NCBI RefSeq assembly: GCF_014873145.1 | Contig: NZ_JADBEK010000001.1 | Coordinates: forward strand, 3,844,001 to 3,908,000 | Length of the DNA: 64,000 bases | Origin: Nonomuraea angiospora | Lineage (GTDB): Bacteria; Actinomycetota; Actinomycetes; Streptosporangiales; Streptosporangiaceae | Direction: 5' to 3' | In this document: one piece after another, positions 35,771 through 42,895 of the stretch | How positions within the stretch are numbered: position 1 is the first letter of the stretch | Layout of the letters: every line of letters starts with the position of its first letter | Translations under genes and position numbers: made by a program | Notes under the pieces: model-generated | Seen by the model: only the letters and a program-made list of their open reading frames with translations | Databases searched by the model: none | What the model was told of the DNA's origin: nothing

Positions 35771-36487
35771 GTGCGAGCTCCACCGTCGCCCCGCGTCCGC
35801 CGGCCGGTGATGTACCACCATTGGTCGCGGATGACCTTCATCCACTGGCGCTATCCGCCCGCGTGCGTGCAGGCCCTGGTGCCGGACGGCCTGACGGTGG
35901 AGACCTTCGACGGGGCGGCGTGGGTCGGCCTCACGCCCTTTCTCATGCGAGGGGTCCGCTTTCCCGGCCTGCCCGCCCTCCCGCGGCTGTCCACCTTCCC
36001 GGAGACGAACCTGCGCACGTACGTCCGCGACGCTCGTGGCCGTACCGGGATCTGGTTCCTGTCCCTGGACGCCGGGCGCCTGCCCGCGGCCCTCACCGGC
36101 CGCGCCGGCTACGGGCTGCCCTACTTCTGGTCGGACATGTCGGTGGACACCCGGGCCGGCCACACCCGCTACCGCTGCCGCCGGCGCTGGCCGGGCCCGG
36201 CCGGCGCGCGGTGCGACGCGGAGGCGGAGCTCGGCGTGCCCCTGGCCGAACGCGAACGCGACGAACTCGCCCACTTCCTGACCGCCCGCCACCGGCTGTT
36301 CACCGTCGTCGCCGGCCGGCTGGCCGCCGCGCGGGTGGAGCATCCGCCGTGGCCGCTGCACCGCTCCCGCCTCACCGGCCTGGACCAGGACCTGGTCCAG
36401 GCCGCCGGGCTACCCGCCCGCGACGACCCTCCCGTCCTGCACGCCTCCCCCGGAGTGCCGGTACGGGTGGGGATGTGGACCTGGTGA
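35771..36487 (+). CDS. DUF2071 (YqjF-like) protein
   Basis: The 238-residue protein matches DUF2071, an acetoacetate-decarboxylase-like barrel: MTFIHWRYPPACVQALVPDGLTVETFDGAAWVGLTPF, TFPETNLRTYV and GIWFLSLDAG. It has no signal peptide. The GTG start keeps the conserved RPVM lead; ATG at 35810 would cut it. The function is unknown. Confidence 0.88.
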   Translation: MRAPPSPRVRRPVMYHHWSRMTFIHWRYPPACVQALVPDGLTVETFDGAAWVGLTPFLMRGVRFPGLPALPRLSTFPETNLRTYVRDARGRTGIWFLSLDAGRLPAALTGRAGYGLPYFWSDMSVDTRAGHTRYRCRRRWPGPAGARCDAEAELGVPLAERERDELAHFLTARHRLFTVVAGRLAAARVEHPPWPLHRSRLTGLDQDLVQAAGLPARDDPPVLHASPGVPVRVGMWTW

Positions 36488-36505
36488 CCGCGCGACGGCC
36501 GCGGC

Positions 36506-36742
36506 TCACGCCGCTTCTGCGGCTTCTCCGGCCTGCTGCAGGCTCGGGTGGCGGTGCTGGCCGGCCAGCAGATGGCCGACGGCGACGATGCCCACGATGG
36601 GCCACTCCACGATCTCCAATACCCCCAGAGCGACCAGGACCGCGTAGAAGGCGAGGTGCTGGGGCTCCGGCAGGGGCACCGTACCGACCACGGGCAAGGA
36701 GATCCGCCTGCCGCGCTCGCTCCTGATGGGCTTGACGACCAT
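36506..36742 (-). CDS. Small membrane protein of unknown function
   Basis: The 78-residue protein has a basic N-terminus (KPIRSERGRR), a Pro-rich turn and one or two hydrophobic segments (FYAVLVALGVLEIVEWPIVGIVAVGHLLAG), then a polar tail. The ATG has GAAGGAGGGG upstream, a strong site. It ends 19 bases from the DUF2071 stop. I do not recognise the family. Confidence 0.75.
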   Translation of the reverse strand: MVVKPIRSERGRRISLPVVGTVPLPEPQHLAFYAVLVALGVLEIVEWPIVGIVAVGHLLAGQHRHPSLQQAGEAAEAA

Positions 36743-36799
36743 GATGTCCCCTCCTTCGGTCAACGACCCACCTGCCCTCCACCAGGCCCGATAACCCGC

Positions 36800-37663
36800 T
36801 CAGCCGGGCAGGGTCTCCCCGCCGATGGGGGCCAGGACCTCGCCCGTGTAGTACGACGAGAGGCGCCCGGCCGCGAAGAACACGTACGACGGGGCGATCT
36901 CGTCGGGGTCGGCGGCCCGCTGCATCGGGACCTGCTTGCCGAACTGCTCCACCTTCTCCTCCGGCATGGTCGCCGGGATGAGAGGGGTCCAGACGGGGCC
37001 CGGGGCCACCGCGTTGACCCTGATGCCGCGCTCTACGAGGCTCTGCGCCATCGAATAGGTGAAGACGTTGATCGCGCCCTTGGTCGTGGCGTAGTCGATG
37101 AGCGCCTTGTTGCCGCGCAGCCCGTTGACCGACGACGTGTTGATGATCGCCGAGCCCTCGCGCAGGTGGGGCAGCGCCGCTTTGGTGATGCGGAAGTAGC
37201 TGTGGATGTTGACGTCGAAGGTGTGCTGCCACTGCTCCTCGGACAGCTCCTCCAGCGATTCGACGGGCGCCTGATAGGCGACGTTGTTCACCACGATGTC
37301 CAGGCCGCCCAGGTCCGAGACCGTCCGCTCGACGACGGAGGCGCAGTGGTCGCGGTCGGCGAGGTCGCCCGGGATGAGCACGCATCGCCGGCCCTCCGCC
37401 TCGACCAGCTTCAGCGTGTGCGCGGCGTCCTCGTGCTCGCTCAGGTACGCGATCGCGACGTCGGCGCCCTCCTTGGCGAAGGCCACGGCCACCGCCCGGC
37501 CGATCCCGGAGTCGCCTCCGGTGATCAGGGCGCGCTTGCCGTCCAGCAGTCCGCTGCCGGTGTAGTGACGCATCTCGTCACGCGGCTCGGGCTCCATGCG
37601 TTCGGTGTGTCCGGGATATGGCTGCTTCTGTGCGGGTGGCGTGCTGTCCGGTTGTTCTGGCAT
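36800..37663 (-). CDS. Glucose-dehydrogenase-type SDR (general-stress type)
   Basis: The 287-residue SDR has the N-terminal extension PYPGHTERMEPEPRDEMRHYTGSGLL of the stress-linked YhdF/GspA group. TGGDSGIG at 48-55, VNNVA near 125, Ser178 and Tyr191/Lys195 follow. The substrate is unknown. The start is the ATG giving MPEQPD; the longer frame to 37885 lacks a good start. Confidence 0.92.
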   Translation of the reverse strand: MPEQPDSTPPAQKQPYPGHTERMEPEPRDEMRHYTGSGLLDGKRALITGGDSGIGRAVAVAFAKEGADVAIAYLSEHEDAAHTLKLVEAEGRRCVLIPGDLADRDHCASVVERTVSDLGGLDIVVNNVAYQAPVESLEELSEEQWQHTFDVNIHSYFRITKAALPHLREGSAIINTSSVNGLRGNKALIDYATTKGAINVFTYSMAQSLVERGIRVNAVAPGPVWTPLIPATMPEEKVEQFGKQVPMQRAADPDEIAPSYVFFAAGRLSSYYTGEVLAPIGGETLPG

Positions 37664-38170
37664 GGCTCGCGCATGCCCTGACTCGCCCGGGACTAACGTA
37701 CGCGCAGTCAATGGCCCCGGCCCGGACCGGCTCAAGGTCACGGCAACTGCGACTTGACCGCTCCGAGGGCGAGAGATCCCCGCGAATCCTCCGGGTAAGG
37801 CCGACGCCTTTTCCCGGCCGGACGTTTCCGCAGGTGATCCCTGGAATGCCGAGCGATTGGGCAACTCGGGCATCTGGTAGTTCAAAGGTCACTCAAAGTG
37901 AGACACTTTCGGACTGTGGCGATTTGGTTGCAAAGGTTGGGACTGCGGGGTTAGGTGTGACTCAACAGACTCCGGAACGGCGACCCGGATCGGGAGAGCG
38001 GTGGCAACCGGCCACCACTTCTTCGCGACGGTCGGGGTAACCGGGAGGAGGCATGTCACGGCTCGCTGCCGGATACCGCCCCATGCGCCACTAATGAGGC
38101 GAAATGTCCGAAGCGGGCCTTTTCTCGTTATCGGACGAAATCGTCTGACGAAAAAGTTGAAAGGAGAACA
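37664..38170. other. Regulatory stretch between the SDR and a small membrane-protein gene
   Basis: No standard gene is supported. It holds a dyad AAAGTGAGACACTTT (37895-37909) in an AT-richer patch, overlapping TCACTCAAAGTGA. It also has a 13-codon ORF with a strong GGGAGGAGG (38053-38094), and a GACGAAATCGTC stem just before the ribosome site of the gene at 38171. Confidence 0.5.
38053..38094 (+). CDS. Possible 13-codon leader ORF
   Basis: ATG follows GGGAGGAGG at good spacing and encodes MSRLAAGYRPMRH. It lies 76 bases before the tail-anchored gene. The strong ribosome site is the only evidence; it could be a leader peptide or chance. Confidence 0.3.
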   Translation: MSRLAAGYRPMRH

Positions 38171-38368
38171 ATGCCGGAAACGCCACCCGAATCTGGCTCG
38201 GGCCGCAGCCGCGAGCCCGAGCCGGCGAGTCCCGAGCCACCTCCACCCTCCACCTGGATCGGGGAGGTGGCGCGGATGGTCCGGGATGTAGTTGACAGCA
38301 CGCCCCGGACCATCCGCCTGTGCATCGTGATCGCGGTTGCCGCCGCGGCGTGGTTCCTGATCAAGTAA
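38171..38368 (+). CDS. Small tail-anchored membrane protein
   Basis: The 65-residue protein has a Pro/Ser/Glu-rich N-terminus (1-28), an amphipathic helix and a C-terminal transmembrane helix (LCIVIAVAAAAWFLIK). GAAAGGAG sits at the best distance before the ATG. I do not recognise a family. Confidence 0.7.
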   Translation: MPETPPESGSGRSREPEPASPEPPPPSTWIGEVARMVRDVVDSTPRTIRLCIVIAVAAAAWFLIK

Positions 38369-38709
38369 CCACTTGATGCACGGGTGATGCAGGCCCCAGG
38401 CTAATCGCCACCCGAGACCGGATGCCCGGTTTATCAAGATCGCGAGCTTCCTGTCCACAAAAGTGGTGACTTGTCCTGGGGCCTTTGCGTCCCGTTCACC
38501 CGTGGCGTACGAGAGAAAGAGCCTGCCCCCCGCGGCCAACGGACAAACATTCCGCCGTGATCGCACAGCGTACGATGCGCCGTCGCCGCCTCCCAACCCT
38601 CCCGGGCAATTTGGTGAAATTCGCAAATGCACATGCATCTGAGATGTGCAGGGCGAATGATCAGCGTTCTCCCGGCCCGACCGGCGTCCGGAGCGGTCCG
38701 GCGGCGGGT
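38369..38709. other. Gene-free stretch before the EACC1 gene (minus-strand 3' side)
   Basis: No gene is supported. A dyad TGCACAT/ATGTGCA (38628-38650) with a 9-base loop sits in an AT-rich patch and may be a terminator or operator. A caspase or other effector expected downstream of EACC1 is absent. Confidence 0.45.
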
Positions 38710-39126
38710 TCAGCCGCCCGGGAGCTGCGGAGGCTCGCGGCCGTCCCGCAGCGCCGACTCGATCTGCCTGGCCAGGTCGAGCGTCTGTGCCGGGCTCAGC
38801 GCTCTCAGGCCGGTGGCGGTCACCTGCACCTCGGGCCCGTCCTTGCGCCGCTTCACGGTGATCTTCACGTCGGTCCTGCGGTAGCGCAGCCAGGCGATCA
38901 CCATGCTGGCCACGGCCGCCACCACCTCCGGCGCGTCGGCCAGCACCCGCACCGCCTCGGCCACCGGCCCCAGCGCCCCGTCGGGAGGCGGCTGCTCGAC
39001 CAGCCGGAGCGCGGCCCGCAGCTCGGGCTCCCGGCGTAGCCAGGCGTACAGGTCCCGCACCTCGTCCGGCGAGTCCGCCACCAGCAGCGCGCCCCTGTCA
39101 CCGCCGTCAGGTCGTTGCGCCATCAT
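38710..39126 (-). CDS. EACC1-type effector-associated constant component
   Basis: The 138-residue protein matches effector-associated constant component 1. An N-terminal RDLYAWLRREPELRAALRLVE is followed by a small helical part, then the diagnostic WLRYRRTDVKITVKRRKDGPEVQVTATGLRAL and a Gln/Ile-rich helix. EACC1 proteins are non-enzymatic parts of actinomycete conflict systems, usually beside an effector such as a caspase or protease. None is near. GGAGGGGG precedes the ATG. An ATG one codon later is equally good. Confidence 0.75.
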   Translation of the reverse strand: MMAQRPDGGDRGALLVADSPDEVRDLYAWLRREPELRAALRLVEQPPPDGALGPVAEAVRVLADAPEVVAAVASMVIAWLRYRRTDVKITVKRRKDGPEVQVTATGLRALSPAQTLDLARQIESALRDGREPPQLPGG

Positions 39127-39273
39127 GGCCCCCTCCAGGCTCGCGGGCGCGGCCGCCGCACCACGACCGGTATCCGGATATCGCCCCGCCCTGGCGCTTC
39201 GCTACGCTCGCCGCGCGCTCGCACAGCGGCCGATCGACGGCGCGTGAAAGCGGATGCAACCGGGTGCCGGCCC

Positions 39274-39418
39274 GGCCACCCGCGTGCGGGGCGAGGTGGC
39301 TGAGCCGGCGTGTCAGGGTCCGGCCACCCGCCCGCCGAGAGAGGCGGCCGGGCCGGTGTGTCGGGGTGCGGCCACCCGCCTGCGGAGAGAGGCGGCCGGG
39401 CGGGTGTGTCAGGGGTGC
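39274..39418. repeat. Three tandem copies of a 48-bp repeat
   Basis: Units start at 39274, 39322 and 39370 with GGCCACCCGC and end with GTGTCAGG/GTGTCGGGG-type sequence. Copies 2 and 3 are nearly identical; copy 1 is more diverged. They lie at the 3' end of the minus-strand gene (39409). Each holds GC-rich complementary arms and could form terminator hairpins. The rest of 39127-39273 shows nothing. Confidence 0.7.
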
Positions 39419-40044
39419 GTGCGCCGGTCGATGCCGAGCGTGGCGATGAGATCTTCGTGGAGCTCGAACCAGACCCGATGGCAGGAGTCGACGTCGGTGC
39501 GGTCGACCCAGGCGTTCTCCCCGGCCCGGGCGCGCGCCAGGGCCGCGGCGAATCGGGTGTCGTATCCGCGGAACCGGGTCAGGACGCTCCCGAGCCGGTC
39601 CGCGAGTGGCGCGAGTGCGCGGTCGACGCCGGCGAGCTCGTAGAGGATCCGGGCGTCCCAGGCGAAGTCGGAGTGGTCGTTGGCGGCGAGCCGATCGCCG
39701 TCGGCGGGCCTGAGCTGCCAGTCGGTGCAGGCTCGTAGCAGGAGGGCGTTCAGCGGGAGGAACTCGCGGTAGACGCCGTGGACCTCGTCGCCGCCGCCGA
39801 CGCGGGCAAGCTCGGCCGCGAGCTGGCGCTCGTTCTCGGCCCGGCCTGATTCGGTCAGCGACCAGCCTCCGGAGCCGGCGAAGGCGGTGTGCCGAACCCA
39901 GCCACGCGCCTCGGCGTCGTAAAGCGCCTCTTGCGCCTCGGCCACGTCGAGACCGTACCGGCCGGCGATCACCGGAGTGTCCCCGAACCCGGTGATGCGC
40001 ACGGCGTGCAGGGTCAGGAGGTCGGGCGAGGAGTCGCGCGTCAC
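39409..40044 (-). CDS. Winged-helix regulator-like protein paired with the HTH protein upstream
   Basis: The 211-residue protein starts at GTG (overlapping the upstream gene by 4 bases, GTGA). It has an N-terminal winged helix (VAEAQEALYDAEARGWVRHTAFAGSGGWSLTESGRAENERQL) and a helical C-terminal domain that may sense a ligand or partner. The pair lies divergent from a PEP-utilising enzyme; similar pairs accompany that enzyme in actinomycetes as I recall. The longer frame to 40317 is shadow. Confidence 0.75.
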   Translation of the reverse strand: MTRDSSPDLLTLHAVRITGFGDTPVIAGRYGLDVAEAQEALYDAEARGWVRHTAFAGSGGWSLTESGRAENERQLAAELARVGGGDEVHGVYREFLPLNALLLRACTDWQLRPADGDRLAANDHSDFAWDARILYELAGVDRALAPLADRLGSVLTRFRGYDTRFAAALARARAGENAWVDRTDVDSCHRVWFELHEDLIATLGIDRRTHP

Positions 40045-40445
40045 GAGCCGTCCTCCTGCCGGGCCGACAGGCGGTTGTAGTGCTGCTGGCACGCCTGCGG
40101 CGAGTTGAACCCCATCGCCTGCGCCATCTGCGCCCAGGTCAGCCCCGCGCTCCGGGCCATGAACAGCAGGCCGGACTCGAGCCCTTCGACCTCGGCGCGT
40201 GCTGCGGACAGGAGGGAGAGCGCGCTCAGGACGTCCTCCGGGCCCAGGTCGGCGTGGCGCCAGACGGCGAACTGCAGGAGATCGACCGCCGACGGCGGCG
40301 CGGGCGGGGGCCGCCACGGGCGGGCGTCGAGCGCGTCCGCGCCCAAGCTCAGAAGACGCTCACTCGCGTCCTGCTCACGCCGGGCCTGGACGTGGTCGAA
40401 GTCCCCGGTGTGAGCGATGTCGTCCTTGCGAACCATGCGACTCAT
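40041..40445 (-). CDS. HTH DNA-binding protein
   Basis: The 134-residue protein has a C-terminal HTH (FMARSAGLTWAQMAQAMGFNSPQACQQHYNRL) after a Pro-rich linker. It starts at the ATG before the AT-rich operator region. It is translated together with the following winged-helix protein and probably controls the divergent gene. Confidence 0.75.
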   Translation of the reverse strand: MSRMVRKDDIAHTGDFDHVQARREQDASERLLSLGADALDARPWRPPPAPPSAVDLLQFAVWRHADLGPEDVLSALSLLSAARAEVEGLESGLLFMARSAGLTWAQMAQAMGFNSPQACQQHYNRLSARQEDGS

Positions 40446-40454
40446 GATGCAGAA

Positions 40455-40482
40455 TCAACGAAATGTTGTCAATAATTTGTTG
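40455..40482. promoter_or_regulatory. AT-rich operator between the regulator pair and the PEP enzyme
   Basis: TCAACGAAAT and ATTTGTTGA form an inverted repeat (one bulged G). A CAACGAAAT-ACAA core overlaps both start regions. The AT-rich character stands out in this DNA. Confidence 0.5.
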
Positions 40483-40486
40483 AAGG

Positions 40487-41842
40487 GTGGAACGGTTGAT
40501 CGTACCCCTGGTGGAGGCCGTCTCCGACACGTGCGGGGGCAAGGCCGGCGCGCTCGGCGCGTTGCTCCGCGCGGGTCTGCCGGTTCCTGACGGCTTCGTC
40601 GTCCCGTACGCCGCCTACCTCGCCGCCGTGCGCGACCTGGACCTCGGCGAGTCGGACGGTCCCGACGCGATGCGGCCGGCGATCGAGGCCCGGCCCGTCG
40701 ACGCCTCCGTGATCGACGCGCTGGGGCGCGCGCTGGACGAGCTCGGCGATCCGCCCGTGGCGGTGAGGTCGTCGGCGTCGAACGAGGACACCGGCCGGGC
40801 CTCGGCGGCCGGCCAGCACGAGAGCTTCCTGGCCGTGCGCGGGGTCGGCGGGGTCGCCGATGCCGTACGCGCCTGCTGGGCCTCGCTGTTCTCGCCACGA
40901 GCCATCGACTATCGCCGCGAGGACCGGCCCGATGACCGCCGCGACGACCGCCCCGGCGACCGGCCGCCGGGCGATCTCCCCGACGACCGCCCGGATGACC
41001 GGCCCGATGACCGGCCCGACGATCGCCCCGACGATCGCCGCGAAGACCGGTCGTCGAGCGATCTGGCGATGGCCGTCATCGTCCAGCGCCAGCTGGACGC
41101 CGAGGTGTCCGGGGTCATGTTCACCCCCGCGGACCCGTACGGCGCGACCGAGATCGAGGCGTCCTGGGGCCTCGGCCCCAGCATCGTCGGGGGCACGGTC
41201 ACCCCCGACGCCTACCGCGTCGCCGGGGACGGGTCGGTCACCCGCACCATCGCCGACAAACGCACCCGCCTTGACCGGCACGGCACGCGGCTCGTCGTCC
41301 GCGACGTGCCCGCCCCCGCCCGGGACCGGGCGGCGATCGACGACGCGACCGCCACGCGGCTCGCCGAGCTGGGCGAGGAGATCGCCGCCGTGCTCGGTGG
41401 ACCGCAGGACATCGAGTGGGCGATCACCGACGGCCGCACCTGGATCCTGCAGGCACGGCCGGTCACCGCCGCGCCCCCACCGCCGCCGTCCCCTTCCGCC
41501 GCCCCGGACGCCCCGGCGGGCGCCCTCGCCGGGACACCGGGCAGCCGTGGGACCGCGACCGGCGCGGCGAGGATCGTCCGGGGTCCCGGCGACTTCGCGC
41601 GCGTGCACCCGGGCGACATCCTCGTCTGCCCCTTCACCGACCCGGCCTGGACGCCGCTGCTGCGCATCGCCGCCGGCGTCGTCACCGAGACCGGAGGCGT
41701 GCTCTCGCACGCCGCGATCGTCGCCCGCGAGCTCGGCATCCCCGCCGTCCTCGGCGTCCCGGACGCGACGGGCAGGCTCCACGACGACACCGTCATCACC
41801 ATCGACGGCACCACCGGAGCCGTCATGACGAGGGACGCGTAA
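40487..41842 (+). CDS. Short PEP-utilising enzyme (ATP-grasp + phosphohistidine domains) with DDRP-repeat insertion
   Basis: The 451-residue protein has an N-terminal PPDK/PEP-synthase ATP-grasp (GGKAGALGALLRAGLPVPDGF, AVRSSASNEDTGRASAAGQHESFLAV). A phosphohistidine swivel domain follows, with TGGVLSHAAIVARELGIPAVLG (His408). Rifampin phosphotransferase has the same two ends but a large central substrate domain, missing here. At about 142-190 a DDRP repeat interrupts the ATP-grasp. The GTG is just after AAGG; TTG 40496 has AAGGGTGG at better spacing and may be the true start. It transfers the ATP beta-phosphate to an unknown acceptor. Confidence 0.85.
   Translation: MERLIVPLVEAVSDTCGGKAGALGALLRAGLPVPDGFVVPYAAYLAAVRDLDLGESDGPDAMRPAIEARPVDASVIDALGRALDELGDPPVAVRSSASNEDTGRASAAGQHESFLAVRGVGGVADAVRACWASLFSPRAIDYRREDRPDDRRDDRPGDRPPGDLPDDRPDDRPDDRPDDRPDDRREDRSSSDLAMAVIVQRQLDAEVSGVMFTPADPYGATEIEASWGLGPSIVGGTVTPDAYRVAGDGSVTRTIADKRTRLDRHGTRLVVRDVPAPARDRAAIDDATATRLAELGEEIAAVLGGPQDIEWAITDGRTWILQARPVTAAPPPPPSPSAAPDAPAGALAGTPGSRGTATGAARIVRGPGDFARVHPGDILVCPFTDPAWTPLLRIAAGVVTETGGVLSHAAIVARELGIPAVLGVPDATGRLHDDTVITIDGTTGAVMTRDA
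40912..41055 (+). repeat. Coding minisatellite of GAYGAYCGSCCC-type units
   Basis: Near-tandem 12-base units encode DDRP, DDRR and variants about ten times inside the ATP-grasp domain. Flanks IDYRRE and SSSDLAMAVIVQRQL are normal family sequence. Confidence 0.85.
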
Positions 41843-41905
41843 CCGTTCACTCCGTCGACGGCACCACCGGCGCCGTCACGGCGGCGGACGCCTGACCGTT
41901 CACTT
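41802..41905 (+). repeat. 53-bp tandem duplication of the gene's 3' end
   Basis: TCGACGGCACCACCGG... recurs 53 bases later (41802 and 41855), including the stop context and ACCGTTCACT. The first copy ends the protein (GAVMTRDA, stop); the second would read GAVTAADA and stop, but lies after the stop. Confidence 0.8.
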
Positions 41906-41956
41906 GATCGAAAGGAGACGGGGAACGGGCCCGTACGGGCGCCGCCCCCACTGCTC

Positions 41957-42562
41957 ATGGCGACACGACACCTCTACCTGGCACGCCACGGCGCGGCCGA
42001 CGCGTTCGGGAAGCTCACCGACGCCGGTCACCGGCAGTCGAGCCTGCTGGGCGAACGGCTCGCCGGCCTCCCGGTCGACGCCGTGTGGCACTCCCCGCTG
42101 CCTCGCGCCACGGCGAGCGCGCACGAGCTCGCCCGGCATCTCCCGGACGTCCCCATGGAAGAGGCCGCCGAACTCATCGACCACGTCCCCTACGTTCCCA
42201 GCCCGGCCGAGACACCCCGGTCCTGGGCCGGCTTCTTCGACGGCTACGACGAGGCCGAGGCGGCCTCCGGCCAGAGGCTCGCCGAGGCCCTGGTCGCCCG
42301 GTTCGCGAGGGTCGCCAGCCATGGGCCCGGCCCCGACACCCACGAGGTCCTGGTGACGCACGCCTACCCGATCGCGTGGCTGGTGCGGCACGCGCTGGAC
42401 GCGCCGCCATCCCGGTGGCTCGGGCTGAACAGCGCCAACACCGCGCTGACGGTCATCGAGTACCGCGACGGCCTGCCGCCCACGATGGTGATGTTCAACG
42501 ACATGAGCCACCTCCCGCCCGACCTGCGCTGGACCGGGTTCCCCGGCAACATGCGGCCGTAG
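41957..42562 (+). CDS. Histidine phosphatase (phosphoglycerate mutase-like) family protein
   Basis: The 201-residue protein has the RHG motif at 10-12 (Arg-His-Gly; His11 is phosphorylated), SPLPRATASA, and the second His in LVTHAYPIAWLVR. It removes phosphate from a small molecule or protein. GAACGGG is not ideal as a ribosome site. It is co-oriented with the PEP enzyme, 114 bases downstream. Confidence 0.9.
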   Translation: MATRHLYLARHGAADAFGKLTDAGHRQSSLLGERLAGLPVDAVWHSPLPRATASAHELARHLPDVPMEEAAELIDHVPYVPSPAETPRSWAGFFDGYDEAEAASGQRLAEALVARFARVASHGPGPDTHEVLVTHAYPIAWLVRHALDAPPSRWLGLNSANTALTVIEYRDGLPPTMVMFNDMSHLPPDLRWTGFPGNMRP

Positions 42563-42895
42563 CGGTCAGGCCGGCGGAGGAGAGATCTAGCGGCGCGGGA
42601 CAGGGGCCTCGGCGGGCGCGCTCATGTAGTGCCTGATCGGCAGCAGCAGCCGGAAGGCGTCCCCCTCGTGCTGCACCATCGAGTGGTCCACCTCCAGCAT
42701 GAATGACGACCGGCCACGAAGGGGGATGGCACGGCGCGAACATCGCAGAGATTGAAGATCACTGTCAGGCGCGGCCAATATGCGGAGTTTGTCGTTTTTC
42801 GGATTCCTGTCCCGTTCCAGAGGAATTCCAGTCAGGGCTTTCGGCGAGGCGTGCCGCTTGACTCTGACACCGTGTCAGGCGGCACCGTACGGGCC
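42563..42895. other. Intergenic stretch with a short decayed frame and the btrH-like promoter
   Basis: On the minus strand 42587-42700 encodes FMLEVDHSMVQHEGDAF RLLLPIRHYMSAP, which looks like the end of a real protein, but no upstream gene is intact. The family is not recognised. The rest is promoter sequence for the gene at 42896. Confidence 0.4.
42858..42888 (+). promoter_or_regulatory. MerR-type promoter: TTGACT overlapping a perfect dyad
   Basis: TTGACT (42858-42863) is followed at once by CTGACACCGTGTCAG (42864-42878), 7-bp arms with one central base. A dyad in the spacer just after the -35 is the MerR-family layout. With a 19-base spacer the -10 is 42883-42888, placing the start of RNA at or near the ATG (42896), a leaderless mRNA. 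No MerR gene is in the window. Confidence 0.6.

Noticed and set aside
36372..37385. 337-codon minus-strand frame inside the SDR region
   Set aside because: It overlaps the SDR in another frame and is Arg/Gly-rich, typical of a GC-driven shadow.
37889..38638. 249-codon minus-strand frame
   Set aside because: It overlaps the supported small membrane gene and lacks a ribosome site and any family signature.
39274..39418. 48-bp repeats as a possible CRISPR array
   Set aside because: The repeats are directly abutting with no unique spacers.
40912..41055. DDRP repeats as a CRISPR-like array
   Set aside because: They are in frame inside a gene and have no spacers.
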